The position numbers were made by a program, and so were the translations under genes. From the NCBI GenBank assembly GCA_015680685.1, contig MNCI01038220.1, positions 3,127 to 36,000 on the forward strand: DNA of 32,874 nucleotides. Reading direction: 5' to 3'. The notes beneath the pieces were generated by a model that had not been told where the DNA came from, ran no database searches, and worked only from the letters and a program-made list of their open reading frames with translations. Below, piece by piece: positions 10,573 through 21,163 of the stretch. The first letter of the stretch is position 1. Each line of letters begins with the position of its first letter. The stretch comes from Gnetum montanum. Taxonomy: Eukaryota; Streptophyta; Gnetopsida; Gnetales; Gnetaceae.

Positions 10573-13154
10573 AAAAAATAAGGTGGATAAATTTGTGCAT
10601 CCATTTTCCCTAAAAATGTGCAAGAACTTCTTAGAAAAATTGACAAGTAATTGCATTACATAAAGATCCATTACTATGTTATGGTCATTGCAATTCATAA
10701 TGTTGTGTTCAATCTACAGTGGTTTTAAAATGGTGGTAGAAAATTAAGTTGTAGAGTTATGAATTTTGAACAAAACAAAAGGAAAATATCTGGTTGAAAA
10801 GCTCAGCAACATTTGATGAATGTTGGTAGATCAAGATCATAATTTCAACACAAAGTAAACAAAATTAACAAGATTCTTGTTAAACGATGGTTGAAAAATT
10901 CAATAAAATTTTCTTAAAAAAATTCATCATTATTCTAGAAGAGAAACACATTCTGTAGAAAAAAAACATGGTAATATGAAGTGCAGCAAGCAAATAAAAT
11001 TTCAAAAACTTGTAGAAGAACATAGGCCCTACAACTCATAAGAATATGTAGACAAAATTGGCATTCCAGAGCAAAAACGAGCATGCCAAACCTATAGGCA
11101 TTAGAAATTTGCTTCACATTCAAAATCAAAAGAAGCCCTAAAGCAACAACTATCATATATTTCAAAAAAAATGTAGGTTGATGAACCTTAAGTAAAGGGT
11201 ATTCGTCACGGAAAATTTCTCCATAGTAGAATCAAAAATTTTGAATGGAAGCTCCTCTTTGACCACCTGTGCACAAGTTTCACCTCACAGAGGATCACGT
11301 GGTAGCAAGGCATCAACATGGTGAGAACCAAAGCAGGGTTTGAATATGCAAATTTCTTGTTCGCAATGGAGGCAGCCAATGTGAAGTAGCACCAAGAAGA
11401 ATAATGAGTGCAGAGACCAAGGAAAACACTTGTGAGAGTGCCATGCCTACCAAACCACAATAATAGGATCTAGGAGCCAAAGTAGAGGATACAAGAGACA
11501 CAAGAACAACACGCGATGGAGGTGGCATGGTAGCGAGCATGACAGTCACAAAGCTCAAACATCAACTCAAGGCACACCAAATATGAAACCATGTATATCA
11601 AGGTTACATGGCCTTAATAACAATTTTATTTAATCAAAAAAATCATCACAAATAAAAAAATATGATTTATTCAAATTACAACTAGTAATTTTAAAAGAAA
11701 GGTTTACAATTTGAAAAGGAGAATTTATAATCATTTGATAAATATAACTTTAATTTCTTTGGGAATTAAAAATTTCCAATAAAAGTTATACCCTTCCATG
11801 GAAATTATAAATAGGTCTTCTTGATATTTGTAAGGCTATAATTACTAAGAAGACATTTGCCAAATATGGCTTGATTTTCTCATAACTCCCTATAGAAGTT
11901 ATAACTTCTTAAGGTAGTTATAAATAAATTTCCTAGATATTTGATATTTACCTTAACCTTCAATGATGAATGTAACTACCATGAAGCAACTATAAAAAAG
12001 CTTCAAGAGTAGGAGAAAGTTATTTTTTGGGAAAAAATTAGTAGAAGCAACATTACAGATTGTAATATGGATTGCTAGAGATATCAATTTGACTGTTTGG
12101 TTTTAATCTTGTGAGTGCCTTACTTTCCATTTTGTTTTAGTTACTTAGCTAATGGTCTAGATAGTATTATGCCTGGCATTTAATTTTTTGATTTTCTAGA
12201 TTTTTCTTAGAGCTCTGTTTTGCCTAATATTAGACTTCTATTAAGGCTTGTCAAATAAGAGCTTATGTTACAGAAACGCATCTTAAGCAATTTAATAGTA
12301 ATGTCTTATAGAAATTTCCTATTTGGGTTTAGAGGATCTAGAGAGTCTTTGATACTTTAGCTTGTTTGAAATAGCTTTATTCTTCTAAATTTTATTGCCT
12401 TAAAATTCTAATTTAAAAAATTAACAAATTTTTCTGTTAGTTCTAGTGTTTGCAATTCTTGACAAGTATACGCTAGCCAAGCAGAAGCTTGTACTTGTGG
12501 TTTACAAAGCACTTTCATAGTGAATAAGATTATCTTTTATGAATTTTCTTGTTGAGCTCAAAAGGTTTGGGCAATTTTTAATACTTAGATTAAATTGGAA
12601 TAGCTTTATTGCAAAGTGTTTTATCATGTTCAATTTATCATGCTTAAATGTTTGAGATTTACACAAATTTTATTTTCTTTCTTTTCTCTTTCTAAAATCC
12701 ATTGAATCTCACTCTATTTCTAGTTTACTTGTGGAATTTTCTCTCCGAGGGGAAACTAAGAGTAGATTGGTAGAATTGTGCTCAACCATTTTTGTGAAAT
12801 TATATGTGTTTCAAGTAGTTTACTATAGGGACTATATAGACTAAGTGATTTCAAAAAATATGAATCTTAAACAACTCATAGTATTTGACAAAGCTAGCTG
12901 AATTTCTTTTATGATAGCCAATTACAATTTCATACACAAACCCAAGCATTTCAACATTTACAACAACAAGCACATACTCATGTTTAGTTTGTTTCATAAT
13001 CACTAAGTTTATTTGGAGGTATCTAGGCCTTGGTATTGCCAGAAGACCAACAAGCACCTAAACCCTGTTTTGAAGAACACCTTCATTTTTTGTAATTCCC
13101 AAAGTCATGAGATCAGAGGCCACAAGCATTAGTGGTTCCAAGTGGTTACCAACC
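10573..13154 (+). repeat. Element C 5' LTR, second part
   Basis: It resumes after element A and matches the 3' LTR from about 26660 to 29148. Two TATA candidates are conserved in both LTRs: TATAAATAGG near 11810, and CTATAAAAAAGC near 11988 followed by TTCAAGAGTAGGAGA. The second has the better promoter look. Against the 3' LTR it has extra blocks of about 40 bp near 11460 and about 30 bp near 12500. The end reads ACCAACC where the 3' LTR has ACCAACA. Confidence 0.88.
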
Positions 13155-13360
13155 ATTCTTTTGGCACTAGAAAGAGGATAATTTGTCATCTAAGTTCATA
13201 AGCCTAATAGTCCTAGCATGTCAACAATTTTTTTTGGCACTAAAAGGAGTGCAAGAAAATTGGTTACCTAAGTTCATTACATTCGAAGAGATTAATAGTC
13301 CTAGCACACCAACAATTCTTTTTACTTCTAGGAGAAGTTGAAAGAAAATTAGTTAACATT
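13155..13360 (+). repeat. Three tandem copies of the element C primer-site region
   Basis: The first copy directly follows the LTR with TTTTGGCACTAGAAAGAGG (about 13160-13178). The second has TTTTGGCACTAAAAGGAG near 13230. The third has TTTTTACTTCTAGGAG near 13315. Each is followed by a piece like AAGAAAATTGGTTACCTAAG, and the first two end in AATAGTCCTAGCA. Unit length is about 75-90 bp. Element E has the same type of primer site at 32111. The tRNA was not identified from memory. Confidence 0.65.
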
Positions 13361-13368
13361 TTGAGTTA

Positions 13369-14185
13369 ATGATCGAACAGACTGATAGTTTAGAAGATTT
13401 TAAAGGTTCTAAAGAAATTCTTGATTATAAGACTAATTACTCATTAAAAGAAGAATAGAATAAGGTTCTTGAGTTTGGAACGAGTAGTGGAGTAAAGACC
13501 AAAAGGATAAGAAGATCACCCCTTCTATCTAGTTTATTAGTCTATAAGAGAAAGTCAAAGAAATATAAGAGTTCAACAATCAAAAGGAATTCTAGGATGG
13601 AAATATTGGGAAAGAGTTACACCATTAGGATTTTAAAACTACAATGATGTTCCTAAGGTAGTTTATAAATATTTTTCTAAGCCTTTTATTCCTCGAAAAT
13701 TCTTACTTGGATAAAGAATACATTCACTTATTTGAGTTAGCTTTAGCTCATGCAAATATTCAACATAAAGATCAAGCTTGTAGATTGTTTGTAGAAAATT
13801 TGAAGGATATGGCTCAAATTTGGTATTCTAACTTGCCAAGAAATAGTATCACAAGTTGGGATGATATGAAAAGTCTTTTCTTGGCCCAATTTGGTAATCA
13901 ATTAGATCAACAAGAACTATATTGTAAGCTAGTACAAGCTAAGTAAGAAGTTAAAGAGTTAATTAGAGATTTCAACATTAAATTTCAATGAATTTGTGGC
14001 ATCTTTCAAAGACAATATAGACCATCAAATGAAATGCTTAAAGGCACCTATCTCAAGGTTGTGAATCCAAATATTTTGATTTGGTTAAGAAGAAATCCAA
14101 AATTGATAACATTGAATGAATACTATAGTGAAGCAATACAATTAGAAAGATACTTGAACTTGAATAATGAAGAGATTATCACAAT
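13369..14185 (+). pseudogene. Element C gag, N-terminal part (decayed)
   Basis: A first frame opens at ATG 13369 (MIEQTDSLEDF) and meets a stop after 29 codons. From about 13707 another frame carries the gag core: FELALAHANIQHKDQACRLF, then MAQIWYSNLPRNSITSWDDM, then FLAQFGNQ. This is the W..L....I.SW..L...F...F pattern of Ty3-type gag proteins. A further frame from 14034 gives LNEYYSEAIQLERY. The sequence is broken at 14185, inside a codon run, by element B and continues at 21164. Several stops and shifts make it non-functional. Confidence 0.83.
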
Positions 14186-14978
14186 TGATGAGTGGAGAGG
14201 TACCCCTACACTCAACCATATGAATACGAGCATTATATGTGCGATCCAGTCAAACTTCGTAGACTAAGTGCCTACACACCTTATGGAACACTTAAGGTTA
14301 ATCATTCGTTGTCTTCCCAGACTTACTTGTATTTGTCACGGTTGTATGGTTAAGTAAGTCTGAGGCATGTGATTTTTATATCTTTTCTATTTTATCGCCT
14401 ATGCTAATGAGGGAAAGGGTGAAGAGACTAAGTAACTAAATTTAACTAACTAAGTTCTAATGCCTAACATCAGTATCTGTTCCCACTTGCCATTCACACC
14501 CTAAGCTAATGCAACCTTCTGGGATTAACAAATGTTATTCGTTGCTGGGATTACTAAGCGTAACGCACGTGCTTGAAGCGGTCGTACTGAATGCACTTAA
14601 CTAGGAGTTAAGGGTTGAGAGAGATTTAATTAACTAATAAAGCATTTAAACGATAAACAGTAAGTAACATTAATTAAAGTCCTATTTAGCTTAGTCCATG
14701 CATTTCAAGGTTTATTCAACAGTTCATCTTTATTTTCGTACACAAACTTGTGCTCAGGTACAATATTTGCTCAAATAAAGATCCGTTCACTTTGGAGCTC
14801 CTACTGCGGGCACATGGAAATTATTCTATCTCTGGAGAGGTAAAATTGCCAGAGTTTTGCTAAGGGTCTAGATCTAGATGGAGAAACAAGGGAGAGTCAC
14901 CTCTTATTTATAGACTTAGTGGCGCACTACGATATTGCATACGAGATATCATGGCCCATGTGATATTGCGTCCCATCA
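14186..14978 (-). repeat. Element B 3' LTR
   Basis: On the plus strand it reads TGATGAGTGGAG to TCCCATCA. The inverted TATA box lies at 14905-14912 (TATTTATA), with a short GATATC-type array at about 14930-14975 on its outer side. By eye it agrees with the right LTR at roughly nine positions in ten. Confidence 0.93.
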
Positions 14979-14990
14979 TACCCCCATGAC
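14979..14990 (-). other. Element B polypurine tract
   Basis: On the minus strand, CAGTCATGGGGGTA directly precedes the LTR start. The G5 run followed by TA is the same as in element A. Confidence 0.65.
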
Positions 14991-17147
14991 TGAATAAAAA
15001 CTCATCCTCAAGTTCCTTAGAAAATATTGGGAAGGTATGGGATTATTGACTGAATGGAACTAATGGTGAATGGGATGACATGTGAACAAATTATCATTAT
15101 AGAACAAGACAACACTGGTGTTCACGACAACAAGAGTGAACACTTTATACATTTGACATCAGGTCTTAATTGGTAGCTAAGAGAGGAGAGAGAAGAAAGA
15201 AGAAGGCTGCTACTACCAACACCAAGATTGCACCTTTCATTGTCTATCCATAAGCATGCCATCAATTTTGCTCCTTGCATACTGCTTCAACACCAATCCA
15301 TTCCAAGTGTTCCCTCCAGATCCAATCCATTATTGTATGATTACCATCTACACACACAACACAGTCTTATATTAGCAAGGGTAAATGAATCATAACACAA
15401 TTGATACCTTGCTTTGGTGTGAGGTCCATTGGCTGAGTTGTGGTATGGCTGATACAAATTTGGAGATGTAAGATTGGTGGCTACTAAAGGTGTAGGGGCT
15501 AGGAGAAAATCGGAAAAATTGGACCAGGACCCCCATGACTAAGAGTGAACCTCCAGTAGCGATAGAATGGAGAAAGAAAAAGAACAAGAAAGGTGGAGAA
15601 AAAGAGACAACTATAACGTCAATGAAATGGATGTTAAGATGGAAATGAACAAAATAGAGTGGATTGCAAAAATGTTAAGCGAAAGAATTTAACTGGTGTA
15701 CGAAATAAAAATGCTAGTGGGTCCTTCCCAAAGAAGGCTCATGCCCTTAATGTCCTGACAAACCCACATTCAAAGAGTTCGTAGGCTCTGGGAATGTCAT
15801 TTGGAACATGAGTTAAAGTCTTAACCACAAGAATTTACCAAAAAGAAACAATGCGTCAACCAAAATATACACTAATGATACCGCCGACAATGAGGTGAAC
15901 AATGGAGGAAGAATGATGGAAAGAAAAGAATGGAATGAAATCTCAAGAACAAGGTGATGTACAACCCCTTATGTGTTTCATGATTAATGTGACTTAGTAG
16001 ATCCCATTCCAAGTATGGCCTCAACAAACCACACCCAGTGACTTCGCATTAATGCATTCAACCAATTCCATCCATGTGAAGTAACAAGAATGCCTTCACC
16101 CAAGAGCCACTACCATTCCGATGAAATGAAGGAGGAAAGAATAGGAAGCGAGAAGGACCTTATTTAGAGGGAACATGTTTATTTTAGTTCCATAACCAGT
16201 TCTTGTAGCCCAAATAATTATTTCATCTAAGGGTGTGCTTTGAATTCTCACTGTTATTTTTTTTATGTGTTTTTGCGTGAGAACCACACCATGCAAAGAC
16301 TTATTATTTTTATTTGCTTAGCTTCCCGATGATTGAGTAACGTCAGAACAGTAAGAAAACTCAAGAAGAAAACATCCAAGCACCCGAGAGAATGGCCAAC
16401 ACAAATGCATCAAGTTCCCTTGAAGCCACACCCTTTTCAATCCTTGAGTCCTTCCTTAGATTGAGAAATTCCCAGTCACCGATTCATTGATAGTTCTTAT
16501 TATTGAAAAAGGGACTATACAGTTCCAAGCCAAGAGAGACCATAGAAATTTATGGATGTGTGAATGATGTGGACTCATTGCCTACTATATCAAATGAAAC
16601 ATACCTTAGTATCAACATTGTAACTTAAAGGTAAAAACCAAGCATGAGTAACCAATAGAAAAACAGTTCATACCATCATTAAGAGCACTTATTGGGTGAC
16701 AAACTTACAAGATGGATAACACACAAACACACAAGAAATGAAAAAGTGTAATGATGTTGTAAAACAAAAATAAGAAAAGTTAAAGAAATTTGTAAAAAAA
16801 ATGTGCAAAACACAAATGTGTAAAAAAAAAAACTAAAAAGAACTGAGGGCCCTGAATGTTTAGCATAGGTGGCCATCTCTCCCATGACTGAATTGAAAGG
16901 GAGAGATCCAAAATAATGAGCATCTATTTGAATTTTTTAGAAGTGTCCAACTTCTTCCAATTGATGTTTTTAGATTAAGGGGTGAAAGTCAGTGATGCTC
17001 ATATTCCAATGTATCTATGCTTCCATTGTGGTTGCAAGTTGTTTCCCCAATTCATTCCATGCATGTTGGTGGGTTGTTCTCTTGATTAGCTATCAACCAC
17101 TGGGTGTTCTCTTATTGTGTGGTTTCTACATACAGGCACCTTTGTAT
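14991..17147 (-). other. Long non-coding 3' region of element B
   Basis: No continuous frame or pol motif was found on the minus strand. A T-rich stretch (about 16735-16845 read on minus) follows the protease, as behind gag in element A. The rest looks like unassigned spacer with several CATGAC(T)GAAT pieces. Two kilobases of spacer in a gag-protease element suggests that pol was lost early or replaced by structural sequence. Confidence 0.6.
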
Positions 17148-17607
17148 CTAAGTTTCTTGGGTGCACCAGTTGCATGCAGGAGATGCTGAGCATTCCTCCA
17201 TGTCATCACCCTCTGAGTCACTGTATGTGATGCATGAAACTTTCTTCTTCTCGATCCTTCCATTAATATTTTCCTTAGATATTTCCAAGGAAACATTGTG
17301 TATCCCTAGGCATGTGTTGATGGTGCTGAGCCATGCCCTTCCCATTATGATTGGGAAGTCCCCTTTGTTACTGTTGACTTCTATCACCAAGAAATCAGCT
17401 AGGTATGACCAACCACACATAGTCGTAATGATGTCCTCAACCAATCCCAAGGGAATGGTGATGGATTGGTCAACCAGCTCAAGTTGAATATTGCTCTTCT
17501 TGAGTGAAGGCATGTTCCAGGATTTATACATTTCTCGTGAGATTAAGTTGACTCCAAAACCTGAGTCAAGAAGAGCCTTACATGGTTCATTCCCAGTGAC
17601 TTGAAGG
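17148..17607 (-). pseudogene. Element B aspartic protease (retropepsin)
   Basis: Read on the minus strand, the frame begins around TGNEPCKALLDSGFGVNLIS, which holds the D-S-G active-site triad of retropepsins near 17560. It continues open through IQLELVDQSITIPLGLVED, WSYLADFLVIEV and FPIIMGRAWLSTI to a stop at 17148. This order (flap region, then an ILGRxWL-type motif) is typical of plant Ty3 proteases, which process Gag and Pol. The domain appears intact from the active site on. It lies in a different frame from the end of gag, so it is either frameshifted by decay or was expressed by a shift. Confidence 0.85.
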
Positions 17608-17621
17608 TAGATTAAGGGACT

Positions 17622-20221
17622 TCAAGGGTTAGAGAGTGTCCTAGGAAGGTGGCCCACCTTTATCCAGTTAGTAACGATATGTGTTAACATAATCGTATGC
17701 GTTGAGCCCTGTTGTTGATTTGAAGGGAGCTTCGAAGCCTTACTTGTTGGAGGAGTGTGCACAGACTCAACCGCTTGTGGTTGTGAGAGCTTGTTTGGGC
17801 CTTTGGTTCTAAAGAAAGGTCTTCTCTTCATGCGGTTGTCAGAACTAGTAGCAGGTTGAAATTTTACAGCTCTTGGTGCATTACGTTGCTGGGGTTGAGT
17901 GGGGAGTTCCCCTTGCATCGTTGGAGCGGGTGGTAGTGGAACCATTGGTGTATGAGTGGCAGATGGATTCGAAGGATGGTATGTATGTGATGCATCTCCC
18001 AGAGGAGAGGGAGTCCTAAAATACTTCCAAACTTGGTAGTACCATTGTGGAGTTGCGTAACCCATAGAGTCACTTGGAGAAACTAGCTGCTGCACATAAT
18101 AGCCATAAGGATCAGGTTGCCGGTAAGGGTATTTTTGCCTAGGCGGTGGCATCCCCCATGACTGTGGGTGTTGCCACTGCTGGTGTTACCCGATAGGTTA
18201 TGGTGGAGTTCCACTTGGATAGTATGTTAACAGTTGGTGGAACTATCTTGGATTACCTTGGGGATAAGGTAACCTTCGGGGTGTCTGCCATTTGTTAAGT
18301 CTTGGATTGAGTGTATACACCCCAGACTCCTATAGATATGAGATTATTGGACAACATCTCTTAGAATGGTCATATTGGCAGATCTCACATCCACTGTCAT
18401 TGTCTGTATCCGAATCCACAACCTCATCAGAGATAGTCATTTTCCCTTACCATTGTTATGTGCTTGGCCTAAATGTCTTCACTTTTTCTTATCATGCGTA
18501 CTACTTCGTTCCTCCTTAGATTCCTCTATGATTTTTAGGATAGTTTCAATTTTACTATCTAAGGAGCTCCATATTTCATCTACCTTAGCCAACACTTTCG
18601 TTGTTAATTTCTAAACCAGTAAGGTTTTTCTATTCACCAACTCTTCAAGTGGTGACTCATCCTCTTCCTCACAAAATCTTACTCCTTTCTTCTGAAGGGA
18701 AGGATCATGGTTATATTCTTCCACGTTTTCTCTTTTCCGTAGCTCCCCTTCTTCTTTAGCTACTTGCTCCAACAGCCTATGAACTTCATGGGACCTAAGT
18801 TCAGATAATCTCCCTTGGGTATATGTCCCAAGGGTTCTCCTAGTTTCATGTCTTAGCCCATCTACGAGGTGGTAGAGTTGATCCCGTTGTGCGTAACCAT
18901 GGCCTGGGCAACGATGTAGTAATGCATAATATCAGCCCATGGCAGCATCCAAGGGTTCATGATTACCCTGCTTCCATCCTTGGATCTTCTTACACAAGTT
19001 GGACACTCTGGAGTATGTTTGGTATTTATCATTAAACAATTCTAGCATTGTACTCCACCTCCTAATGGTTTCCAGCTCTAAGGACCGGTACCAACTCTCT
19101 GCTTCTTTTATGAGTGTCCTAGGGAACATATTTAACTTCTGCCACTTTTTTTCAATATTTTGCAAGGCGTAGGCATTGTGGAATGCCTGTAAGGGATTCT
19201 GTGGATCAGCATTGTATCCCCCCTCAAACCGTGGGATATTATTCATGTCTAATCGCTTTATTCGGCTATCTTTTTGATGCCTTGTAGGTATTCTCATAGC
19301 CTCCGTAATGTCTAACATACTCTGGGTTGCTAGTAGGGGTTCATCATGATCATCTCTCTCATGACATCTATGATGCCTATGTGGTTCCCTACTTTCACTT
19401 CTTTCATGCCTTGATTCTCTAGAATGCCCTTGTCCTCTCTCTCGACTCTCTCGTCGAGGTCTCTCATCTTGCTTACCCTTATCCTCACCGTTATGCTCTT
19501 TGTGACTACGCTCTGATGTGGAAAGAGAGGATGAATGATGTGATAAAGGTGAAGAAGAAGGAGAACCATCACCATGATGATGTTTCTTACCTTCTCTTCG
19601 GTGGCTACGGCCCTAATCGTGATGATGATCAGAATGCTTACCCTTTTCTTATGCTTGTGTTTCCTCAGTGAACACTTGGTGTTCGTGGGGGTTAAAACTA
19701 GGGTTGTGAATCGTAGAGCGCAGGTTCTGATACCCCACCTTCTCACTATTGTTAGGAGGGGGAACATCATTTCATGGAGAACCTATTGAGATAGGCTCAT
19801 CACCATTAACTTCTCTTATGGTGGGTGAAGCATTACAGGGGTCTTTTCCTTTCAATGATGTGTGGTAACTCTCTTGCCGTGTGTCTCGTTGACGTTGCGT
19901 CGCTGTGGGATGGTAATCCCTTGTGTCGTGATCTTCTACAATGTATAGTTGTGTCATGTCTATCTGTGCAAGAGCATGAAGGAGCATGTTAGGGACTGCC
20001 CAATCTGGAGGTAACACTATGTTACCTTGTAGGTCTTGCCAACGCAATTGTTCATCCTAATGGAGGATAAAGATGAAATAGAGTATATACTCATCGTGAT
20101 GAGTATACACTACCCAATACTCTTGAGGAACTGGTGGATCTGGGTTACGTGTGTTAGACCGCCAACTATCTCTTGTGTGATCCCTAGGTGGTGAAGTGCT
20201 TTTATGAGAAGAAGAAGACAT
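17622..20221 (-). pseudogene. Element B gag (long, few disruptions)
   Basis: The start chosen is ATG at 20221, about 130 bases behind the primer site (MSSSSHKSTSPPRDHT). After one stop near 20058 it runs on in the same frame with DLQGNIVLPPDWAVPN. An Arg/Ser/His/Glu-rich region (about 19390-19600) follows, then LDMNNIPRFEGGYNADP. The gag core has WYRSLELETIRRWSTMLELF near 19060. Next come YYALLHRCPGHGYAQRDQ, LEQVAKEEGE and a zinc-knuckle-like motif. The C-terminal tail from 18152 to 17622 is rich in Pro, Gln and Thr. In total it spans over 800 codons with only a handful of stops and shifts. It is the better template for understanding element A's damaged gag. Confidence 0.86.
18351..18389 (-). 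other. Variant zinc knuckle in element B gag
   Basis: Thirteen codons on the minus strand read CEICQYDHSKRCC, giving C-x2-C-x3-H-x4-C, the same spacing as in element A. YDH is shared by both. A stop follows nine codons later. Confidence 0.65.
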
Positions 20222-20349
20222 TGTTATCTAACTCGGTGTGTTGTTGACCGTTGTTTAAATTTTCTTCTGATTAACCTTAAGGGTTCATTTAAACGTCCCA
20301 ACAATGTGGATGATTTCCTATGTTCTACTTAGCACACAAACAACTTAGT

Positions 20350-20367
20350 TCCTGGCAACGGCGCCAA
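20350..20367 (-). other. Element B primer-binding site (tRNA-Asp)
   Basis: On the minus strand, TTGGCGCCGTTGCCAGG directly follows the LTR end. Thirteen bases (TGGCGCCGTTGCC) are perfectly complementary to the 3' end of plant tRNA-Asp, followed by one mismatch. Confidence 0.88.
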
Positions 20368-21163
20368 TGATGAGTGGTGAGGTACCCCTACACTCAACCA
20401 TACGAATACGAGCATTACACGCACGATCCGGTCAAACTCTGCAGACTAAATGCCTACACGCCTTCTGGAACACTTAAGGTTAATCGTTCATTGTCTTCCC
20501 AGACTTACTTGTATTTTTCATGGTTGTATGGTTAAGTAAGTTTGAGGCATGTGATTTTTATATCTTTTCTATTTTATCACCTATGCTAATGAGGGAAAGG
20601 GTGAAGAGACTAAGTAACTAACATTAACTAACTAAGTTCTAATGCCTAGCATCAGTATCCGTTCCCACTTGCCGTTCACACCCTGAGCCAATGCAACCTT
20701 CTGGGATTGCCAAACGCTATTCGTTGTTGGGATTACCAAGGGTAACACATGTGCTCGAATCGGTCGTACTGAATGCACTTAACTAGGAGTTAAGGGTTGA
20801 GAGAGATTTAATTAACTAATAAAGCATTTAAATGATAAATAGTAAATAACATTAATTAAAGTCCTATTTAGCTTAGTCCATGCACTGTAAGGTTTATCCA
20901 ACAGTTTGTCTTTATTTTCGTACACAAACTTGTGCTCAGGTACAATATTTACTCGAATAAAGATCCGTTTACTTTGGAGCTCCTACTGTGGGCACATGGA
21001 AATTATTCTATCTCTGGAGAGGTAAAACTGCCAGAGTTTTGCTAAGGGTCTAGATCTAGATGGAGAAACAAGAGAGAGCCACCTCTTATTTATAGATTTG
21101 GAGACACACTGTGATATCATGGGGGATGCGATATTGTGGCTGATGTGATATTGCGTCCCATCA
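20368..21163 (-). repeat. Element B 5' LTR
   Basis: On the plus strand it reads TGATGAGTGGTG to CCCATCA. The inverted TATA box is at 21087-21094 and a GATATC-type array is at about 21109-21157. As the LTR next to the primer site it is the promoter LTR of this minus-strand element. Confidence 0.93.

Larger units (their letters stand above)
14186..21163 (-). mobile_element. Element B: non-autonomous gag-protease LTR retrotransposon
   Basis: This 7.0-kb element lies in reverse orientation within C's gag. LTRs of 793 and 796 bp run, on the element's strand, from TGATGGGACGC to CCACTCATCA, flanked by ACAAT (14181-14185) and ACAAC (21164-21168). A tRNA-Asp primer site, a long gag and a protease with its active-site motif are present. 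The 2.2 kb between the protease and the 3' LTR hold no reverse transcriptase, RNase H or integrase motif. It therefore depended on enzymes from another element. Confidence 0.92.

Noticed and set aside
10472-10663. Frame across the end of element A's 3' LTR
   Set aside because: It spans the A/C junction and the TSD, so it arose by insertion and is not an ancestral gene.
11206-11460. Minus-strand frame with a similar counterpart at 27325-27558, as if a conserved protein
   Set aside because: Both lie at equivalent positions in the two LTRs of element C, so similarity comes from LTR duplication and not selection. The frames differ in length and shift against each other.
16679-16885. Phe-rich frame that looks like a membrane protein
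   Set aside because: It is the translation of a T-rich tract behind the protease of element B. Such tracts always give Phe/Leu-rich frames.
17161-17487. Plus-strand frame of 108 codons
   Set aside because: It is the antisense shadow of the element B protease, which has clear motifs on the minus strand.
19330-19789. Opposing frames (His/Arg-rich on minus, hydrophobic on plus)
   Set aside because: They are shadows of the low-complexity Arg/Ser/His-rich part of element B's gag, which reads in a different minus-strand frame.
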